Source: Arbacia lixula
Taxonomy: Eukaryota > Echinodermata > Echinoidea > Arbacioida > Arbaciidae
Direction of reading: 5' to 3'
Assembly: GCA_963669155.1 (NCBI GenBank)
Contig: OZ022576.1
Coordinates: 7,976,448 to 8,040,447 of the forward strand
DNA: 64,000 nucleotides
The translations under genes were made by a program, and so were the position numbers. Below, piece after piece: positions 57,347 through 64,000 of this stretch. Numbering within the stretch: position 1 is the first letter of the stretch; each line of letters begins with the position of its first letter. The notes beneath the pieces were generated by a model that was not told where the DNA came from, searched no databases, and was given only the letters and a program-made list of their open reading frames with translations.

Positions 57347-57830
57347 GTGCTTGGCAGAGGAATCGTTAATGTTAATTACTACGTTTTCAAAATAGTGCCT
57401 TTTACTACTTGATGCAATAATCATACATTCACATTTACTACAATTAAATAATAATTCATTATGTTTCATCTGCATTTAAGAGATAACGTTTAACGACGTA
57501 CAACTTTAACCAAATCATCGATGTGAATAAGAGCGGACCAAGGATACTTCCCTGGGGTGCTCCGCATGTGACACGACGAGGTTCAGGGGAAATTTCCATT
57601 GATAACTGAAACCTGTTTACGCATGTGGAGATAGGCTTTTAACCAGGCTGAGCTTTGTTGATTAAACCCATACTTACGTAAGTTATCAATGATTCTCTCA
57701 TGGAGAACCATATTAAACGCCTACCCTTTGTTTTTTTTTCACATGTTACCCTGCCAAAATCAGCATATATAAGTGACATTTCTTCATCTGTGCCAAGAAT
57801 AAAAACTATTTTACAATAACATTTCAAGAA
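57347..57830 (-). pseudogene. CR1/L2-like LINE, reverse-transcriptase part
   Basis: Minus strand gives AFNMVLHERIIDNLRKYGFN, AWLKAYLHMRKQVSVINGNF, a CGAPQGSILGPLLF-equivalent split over frames near 57560-57530, and NCSKCECMIIASSSKR with VININDSSAKHQ. Order and content are those of CR1/L2-type reverse transcriptase palm. Stops and frameshifts show it is dead. It joins 54060-55453 once the hAT element is ignored. Confidence 0.8.
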
Positions 57831-58307
57831 AGCATTGTGTAATGCAGACTGAACACATCAATACTCTAACATACTCTTAAAGATTCTGAACGAAAAACGT
57901 GATAGCAAAATTCATTTCTACATCAAAATAGTTCCAATTAAAAAAAATGGTGCTTAAGTGAATTTCAATATTTCATAAGTATACATTCGAGCAAGCAAAA
58001 ATATGTGTTCATATTAAGGAAAATAATCATCCTGTTACTCAGCAAGCATATCACCTCTAAAGCTTTCAATATTGAATACGCATACTTAGACTTGTTAAAA
58101 ATGTCAAAAAGTATTTGTTACGTTCTTACAAATATTGCCACGATTGCTCACATTTACAGCCATAAAATGATATTGATATCGAACAATACAAGTTCTGACT
58201 ATTTTATCTATGGATTTTATGGATTTAGAGCTATTATCTGGTCAATATGACTGCACTGATTAAATTTGTAATCGGAAATATTGATTTCATGATTTTACAA
58301 GGAGTAC

Positions 58308-58622
58308 AGGGGTGTGTTTCACCAAGCTATTCTTCTGCTAAGAACGACTTTACGCACAACTGGTTACCCTTTCTCAAGCTAAATCAGATTCTAAATGATT
58401 TGGATTCCCAACAGCTAAAGTTTATATATGATGTTTATCAATTAAAATTCTTGTTGTTAACAAGAATCTGAATATAAAGTTTGTTCTTGGTCAAATTTGA
58501 TCAGGATTGTTGGAAATTGACTCCCACTATGTTACAACAGGAACAAATTGGGGTATCTGATTTAGCGCAAGAAGGGGTCACCAGTCGTTCTTAGCTTAAG
58601 AATAGCTTGGTGAACCACCCCC
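58308..58622. mobile_element. MITE with GGGTGxxTTCACCAAGCTATTCTT inverted ends
   Basis: Left GGGGTGTGTTTCACC then AAGCTATTCTT and CTAAGAACGACT; right AGTCGTTCTTAG, AAGAATAGCTT and GGTGAACCACCCC. About 315 bp, no coding content. The following 58630-59620 shows nothing recognisable. Confidence 0.65.
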
Positions 58623-59629
58623 GGTACATGTACTGTACATTATGGCTTGCATTCTGCACACAGAACCACACCTTGGTGTAATCCATGGAACCCTAATTAT
58701 TTCCATCAAATCTCTGCATGATTATGTCACAATTGCTGAGCTGCCGGGCGTTATCCTCACATAAACCTTTGCTATTATCATAAGAACATGATTCTTTTGA
58801 ATTCCAATGATAAGGGTAACATTTTCTGAAGAGTAGAAAAATATTCTCTTACACACTACCCTGTTAACCCTAAAACTGCCTATACGTTTGCTCAATAATG
58901 CTGCAATACCTTGTCGCGACACTTCATGACTTTATGCTTTCAAGTCTTGCGCACCTTTTGATACCAAATTCGCGAAATCCACGCATACCATTATAGAGCC
59001 ACGCCCATTTCTGTAAACGCATGTCATCCCAAAACGTGCACAAAGTATACATGTGGCGAATAACAATCGATTAAAGATATGTACAAAGTATTAAGACATA
59101 CATACACTTATACACAGTGGAACATACAGAGGTCTGACAATATAAGCTTACAGCTTGAAGGGTTGCCACCCCTTCCTTATCAAAAGAACAAAACAAATGC
59201 AGATAAGATAACACTCATTATAACATGTACTCAAAGCAATATTTGCTTGTTTTGATATATAGCCCTAACCTACACTTTATACAAAAATATTATTAAGAAA
59301 ATACAAGCGAAAATGAGAAGAGATTGGGGGGGGGGGGAAGGCGGAGAGGTTGCCCAATAAACACATTAATATGGATTTGTCACATTTATATCAAAATATA
59401 CACGCCAATGATATGAATAATACAAGAAACAGATACATAACAAAACAAAAATGTCAGGTCGGTGTCGCTTATTAGATAAGCGGAGCAGAGTCTAATTTCC
59501 TTCCAGAATTAGTACAGGACTCCATCAGTCCCAACACGAGACCTGAACGAAGGACGACATAGCCACTATCTGTACTTTCCATTACGTTAGTACTTTTGGG
59601 AGAAGGCCCGTATTTCGTTTGACCATCCT

Positions 59630-59964
59630 TCATTTACTCTCTTGAGCTAGTCTTTGATTCAAGCATTTCGTGATTTCAGTGCATAGTAAATACCACCAGA
59701 GTCCATGTCTGGCTTTGTCCACCTTGTCTGGATGATAGTGGCTGATGGCGCGAACCAGAAGCTTCCTCACGGAGCCCTCTCCTACCGTTGGTGGCGCTCC
59801 TGTCTTTGGAGGCCATTCCATATAGATTATAGATAAAATCCTTCTGACAGTTTTATTCGAGACACTAAGTTCCTCCAAGAATTCCAAGTGTCCCTTGAGC
59901 TGTATCATAATGTCCTCTTTCTCCTTTGCTTCCAGGCGTTCTCTTCTGCGACGGGCTTCAATTT
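59630..59964 (-). CDS. Gene B terminal exon with HPD module
   Basis: Acceptor TTTTTGCAAG, TGA at 59632-59630. Carries EARRRRERLEAKEKED, EWPPKTGAPP and VRAISHYHPDKV; same start phase as gene A's last exon. Confidence 0.75.
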
Positions 59965-62900
59965 CTTGCAAAAATAAATCAAACACAAAGACCGTTTGAA
60001 CTGGAAGAAGCAGGGGGGTGGAATCCGAAAATTTCGTTCCGCCGCATGCCAGAAAGCATTTTAAATGCACATGTACCATAAATCTATTGTGTGCTATTTG
60101 TGAGAACAGTTTAAAGAGAAGCGTGTACTGAGGGCAAATATGACTTCCGATTGATAATCAATCGTAACTATGTCCATTAGGCATAGGGGATTGGACTTGA
60201 TTTCGATTCGGATCAATCGCAACTTTTTAGAAGATGGTTTCCTTGAAGAAGTTTCAGGCATATTTGGAAACAGCATTTACACTGATATGGGAGTTAATAT
60301 GTATTTTTAAAATATCGTTTTCCTCCAAAAAATTTAATACACACAACATGGACTTTGGTGAATGATACACACAATCACATAATTATCTGAGCTGGAAATT
60401 AGTGTATTACTAACCCCCCCCCCCCCCCCCCCCCCCTCCGCCACACACACAAAAAACATCATATGCATCCATTGCATTTACCTTCTGCCCTGGCTATGCA
60501 TTTGTTGGCTAGGCCTGCCAGATCTTGAGCTTCCTTTCTCTTGATCGCAATGTTTGTCTTGATGCTGGAATCCCTCGACCCACACATTTTTTCTGCTGCC
60601 TGGAGAGAGGTGATACATCGTTGGACACGTCTGTTGAAGGGGTAGAGGGCAGGGAGGGGGAGGGGGAGAAAAGTTTATCTGTCATCTCTCTTTTTTCACT
60701 ATTTAACAAAGTGCACATTCAACAACAAAGGAATGAAAAACAATACAAGACAGATTCATCATGGATAAACCAGGCATGTCGACAGGAACCTGATCAAAAA
60801 CTAAAATCACAGCAGAACGTTTGATCATTAAATGAATGGTTCACCCTGAGACTATTTTCAATAAAAGCAGAAACATGAAAAAAAAAAAAAAAACATGTTA
60901 GTAAAATTTTAACGAAAATCCGTAAAACAAAAAAAAATATGATCTTTTTACATTTCAATTTTTTTTCACGTGCGAGGTGCTCTCCCATATGTTGCGTGTG
61001 ATATAATTCCATCCTATTTTTCTGTGTTTGACGACGGATTTGTTTTCATGAAGATATGTGTGTAAAAAACGTAATTTCTAATGATGTATCAAATGCACAG
61101 GTAAAAAGATGCATGTCTCTTTGAGAAAATGGACATTTAAAAAAATACGCAACATATGAAAAAGCACCTCGCACGTGACGTCACAAAATCGAAACTTTAC
61201 AAGATCATAACTTTCTTATCCTTTGACGGATTTTCATAAAACCTTATTAATACATAAGGAAGTCTACGTGAGAAAGGCTGTCCTTTAGAGAGCCAGGTAG
61301 TTGCAGCCCCGAATCCTGTCTTATAAAAATCTGCGATTGATCTCAACTTGAACTGCGATTGGTATCAATCGTAACTCTATACATTAGAGGTAATCGCTTA
61401 AAGGGCATATACTGTACTGGGAAGGCAAAAAAGCCTTCAGAATGTAATTGTTAGCAATCTTCTTGCCAATGGTCTTAAATTCATGTATTGTCTACATTTG
61501 GAGGAATGAGTGATTAAATCACTTATCCTCAAAATGTTCAGGCCGAACATTTTGAGGATTTAATCATTAATCATTAATTACTCCATATGTGGATCATTTG
61601 AGGGCAAATAATTTTCAGCAAGCTTCTAAAATAGACAATACATGAATTTATGACCATTGGCAAGAAGATTGCTAACAATTCCATTTTGAAGGCTTTTTTG
61701 CCTTCCCAGTACAGTATATGCCCTTTAAGCTCAAACGCAACTCTTTATAAGATGGGGCCCTGGTCATACCTGCAACATGCGTGGTAGTCCTCCCGTCTGA
61801 ACGCCTCTTCTCCGCTCCGCAGGTGAAGACTTGAAATGTTCAACTGCCCCTTCACCCGAACACCACAGATGGGAAGATGACCCAAGAACTCTTGAAGTTT
61901 GGTGATGCACTGGTTCGCTGTGAAACGAAACAAAATCTAGATGAAAACAGCTGTATATAATCCTCCTCCTCCTCCTGAGATTAGATTTGGCATACATGTA
62001 GTTGTAAAATTGTACTATAACCCTTTCCTCTTCTCATGTGATGAACGACAGATGTTTGGTCTATGACCTTTGACCTTTGGACCTAAAAGGTATCAACCAG
62101 CTCTATCACATGGTGATACACCCTCCTGCTAAGTTTTATTGCATATCCCCTTCACTAGTTATTTGACGATTTGAAAGTATTCCTTTTTTACGACTCCCCA
62201 GTGATCTATGACTATGCAACAAAACGTTAACATTGGCAGCGATTCTTACTATTTGTCTCTGTAATCAGAATTTGATTGAAGCTGGCGGAGGGAGACGGGA
62301 GAAGATTGTAGAGATAGTCTCCTGTTGCGGTGATTCTTACTCGTAGAGTCTTGCTCTAATTTGGGTACGCCTGCCGATTAAAACTAAAGTTCTATTTCGG
62401 TGTCACTATTCGGTAATTTCACTCTTGACCCCTTTTTTAGGGGAACCAGAGGGATTTCCAGAAGAAACATGAAGGATTTGTAAAGAAAACCAGTTAACCA
62501 ATTTATCAAAAGGTATTAAAAAGAATAACGCATGACATATTATTGTTGTATTCGCAAAATATAATGTATCCTATATTTCGAATATACTGTCCATCCAGTT
62601 AATAGTTAGATCCCAACTACATTCCTATGGAGCTATGTGGACAAAGTTTGTGACAAACCCCTTCTGATGTCATGGTTATGACCTCATATCTAAAAATATT
62701 TTTTATTAAACAATATATTTCCAGTTGGATTTTCAGTTGGATAACTCTGAATACAAGGGTAAATATTTGGCAACTGGGTTCTGTTTTTTTTTTCTTTCAA
62801 TTGAGACTGGTTTCAGTGGAAACCAGTTGAAACTAGTTTTCCAATTTTTTGATTCCCAATTGGTTGCAACTGGATTTTGGTCCTGTTCATCTTATTTTTA

Positions 62901-63301
62901 TAGGTGACATCAATCCCTTCATACAAAGTCTTGAAATGCATATTATGATAGCCTGGGAAGGGGACCCCATTTCCATAACGAGGAACATTTGATGAATTTT
63001 AATGAGAAAGGATAAAAAGAAACATGTACCTCTTTTTGTGATGTAGTCATGTCATTCTCGACATAGAGAGCCGCCAGTCTCCAAGAAGCCATTGCAGCGT
63101 TCTTCTCTGCAGACACGGCATCAACTACCTTGCTCGCCAATCTGTCAGCTTCCATGTAGTTTTTCAGAGCACTCTCCAAGCTGGTCGATTTAACAGTGGT
63201 GCTTCTCTGGTTTTGTGCTGACTTGTAGAAGACATTTCCTAAATCTCTAGCTTCCTGAGACTGTGTGAGTATTTTTGCTGGTTTCTTTGGAGGGATGTTT
63301 G
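59630..63301 (-). CDS. Gene B: paralogue of gene A (TPR-type, C-terminal J-like HPD module), incomplete
   Basis: Exons found: 63301-63030, 61917-61770, 60630-60482 and 59964-59630. The last three join in frame. The first pair does not, because one exon (matching gene A's HFMQALKHFCLAYLKRF part) is missing or unrecognised between 63029 and 61918. The first exon repeats gene A's start phase and the MASWRLA block (MASWRLAALYVE); the last encodes a basic coiled region, EWPPKTGAPPTVGEG and SHYHPDKVDKARHG with a following helix EITKCLNQRL. The HPD triad suggests Hsp70 contact as proposed for gene A. It lacks the region of gene A exons c-d in recognisable form, replaced by LQAAEKMCGSRDSS and IKRKEAQDLAGLANKC. 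May be a functional diverged paralogue or a decaying copy. Confidence 0.6.
60414..60436. repeat. Poly-C run
   Basis: About 23 C in a row in the last intron of gene B, close to the exon c donor. Confidence 0.9.
60482..60630 (-). CDS. Gene B exon c
   Basis: Acceptor CCCCTTCAACAG with a good pyrimidine tract, donor GAAG|GTAAATG. Encodes QRCITSLQAAEKMCGSRDSS and KRKEAQDLAGLANKCIARAE; in frame with exons b and d. A later AG at 60600 is an alternative acceptor but breaks the phase. Confidence 0.6.
60829..61250. repeat. Inverted repeat in gene B intron
   Basis: CACGTGCGAGGTGCTC with CATATGTTGCG (60968-61003) pairs with CGCAACATATG and GCACCTCGCACGTG (61147-61182). The left part begins AATGGTTCACCCTGAG, resembling the TTAA-MITE end seen at 11924, so this may be a relative. 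Confidence 0.5.
61397..61729. mobile_element. Hairpin MITE with ~95-bp inverted repeats and TTAA ends, in gene B intron
   Basis: Left end TTAAAGGGCATATACTGTAC, right end GTACAGTATATGCCCTTTAA, with arms that stay complementary for about 95 bp (GGGAAGGCAAAAAAGCCTTC, AGCAATCTTCTTGCCAATGG). A central stem TCCTCAAAATGTTC / GAACATTTTGAGGA with a five-base loop lies at 61525-61557. TTAA at both borders fits a piggyBac-type target duplication. Confidence 0.8.
61770..61917 (-). CDS. Gene B exon b
   Basis: Acceptor GTTTCACAG, donor TGCAG|GTATGA. Encodes CITKLQEFLGHLPICGVRVK and LHLRSGEEAFRREDYHACC, matching the position of gene A's LIFHEGLAAWQRSDFKACF. Confidence 0.65.
62700..62890 (+). repeat. CAACTGG-rich degenerate repeat
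   Basis: The motifs CCAGTTG, CAACTGG and AACTGG recur in both orientations about nine times in 190 bp. Non-coding, between gene B exons a and b. Confidence 0.45.
63030..63301 (-). CDS. Gene B exon a
   Basis: Acceptor CACTTTGTAG, donor AAAGAG|GTACAT. Encodes SQEARDLGNVFYKSAQNQRS and AAMASWRLAALYVENDMTT, collinear with gene A exon a (RGNLFYKSA, MASWRLAGVHVE). Confidence 0.7.
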
Positions 63302-63519
63302 CTACAAAGTGTGAAGAGTTAAACAAATGGTTTAGCTCAGAGCAATTCTGTTTTCTCATTGTCACACATACGTTGAATATATCTAAATTTAAGAATTTAA
63401 GTCTTTTAGTACTATAGGAAATGGAGAACAAAAAGAGAGAATTAATATTAATGCACATGATGGCAGTTGCTAGCGGATTAACAGGTGTGGTGGACAATGG
63501 GCACTGCTGTGTTCTGAAT

Positions 63520-64000
63520 TATTGTTGGTCTTGATTTATCAACAAATACAATTCAAATATTCAACGGATGAAATGTAACGAAAACCATTCATAAAAAAGG
63601 GTGAATTATTTTGACTTTACACGATAAGAAATAAAGGTGCAGTTTAAGGTTCAATTTTGCGTTTAGCACCCCAATCTCGACAAGGGTTGAATATTCCACC
63701 TCTGAGGGTTTACTTCGCATGAACCAGGGTTCAATTTGCAGGAAGGTTCAATTTTGAACCTTTCTGTATGGATTATTAGTCTTGTACAGAAACCTACAGA
63801 AAAGCGATTATCATATTATTCACAGGTTACAACCAGTTTCTCTTATAAAAGTAAGTTTATTCAAAGATTATGGAAAGAAAATGAAGTGGAATTTCCAAAT
63901 GATCAATGTTGATTAACATGCTACGTAAATCCACGCAAACGAAACGTGAAAGTTATAATTCTTCGTAAAGAAAGTAATCGTACATAAACTAAGCGGCTAA
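63520..64000. other. Region upstream of gene B exon a, no gene recognised
   Basis: Repeats of GGTTCAATTTTG and related TTGAACC blocks between 63640 and 63765; otherwise nothing. Earlier exons of gene B should lie here or beyond the window. Confidence 0.3.

Overview
The window is animal nuclear DNA. It has spliced genes with GT..AG introns and conserved intron phases, long introns, many microsatellites and poly-C/poly-G runs, and several classes of metazoan transposon. The mixture (an animal-type Ty3/gypsy element with a tRNA-Leu primer site, a BEL/Pao element, CR1-like LINEs, TTAA-flanked MITEs, poly-C runs, an EF-hand prolyl 4-hydroxylase) suggests a marine invertebrate deuterostome, most likely a sea urchin. 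The species is an inference from style; no single diagnostic gene was seen.

Layout. 1-4356 (-) is the 5' part of a BEL/Pao retrotransposon with one uninterrupted 1452-codon reading frame that leaves the window. 6.1-7.7 kb holds two decayed LINE fragments. 10.4-16.0 kb (-) is a gene (A) of at least six exons for a TPR-type protein ending in a J-domain-like HPD module; a diverged paralogue (B) lies at 59.6-63.3 kb (-). 20.0-22.8 kb and 28.7-30.2 kb (-) hold a duplicated pair of genes made of tandem cold-shock domains (six modules and three modules). Between them is a nested inverted-repeat structure of about 3.6 kb (24.5-28.1 kb), with a CCCATATGGG-rich element in its left arm. 33.6-52.3 kb (-) is a complete ten-exon gene for a P4HTM-like, EF-hand-containing prolyl 4-hydroxylase. 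Its sixth intron contains a full-length gypsy retrotransposon in the opposite orientation (36842-46000), whose two LTRs look identical. 54.0-57.8 kb (-) is a CR1-like LINE split by a hAT-type element that itself carries a foldback repeat.

The most unusual item is the gypsy element. Besides gag and pol, linked by a clear -1 slippery heptamer, it has a third 332-codon ORF in the env position that encodes two C2H2 zinc fingers and an acidic tract. It also has a leader packed with a 24-bp GCGCCTA-containing minisatellite, a tRNA-Leu primer-binding site, and a candidate 3' splice site just before ORF3. Its uninterrupted frames, matching LTRs and 4-bp target duplication suggest very recent insertion. 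Next most interesting are the cold-shock-domain array genes, whose near-identical internal modules point to recent within-gene expansion or conversion.
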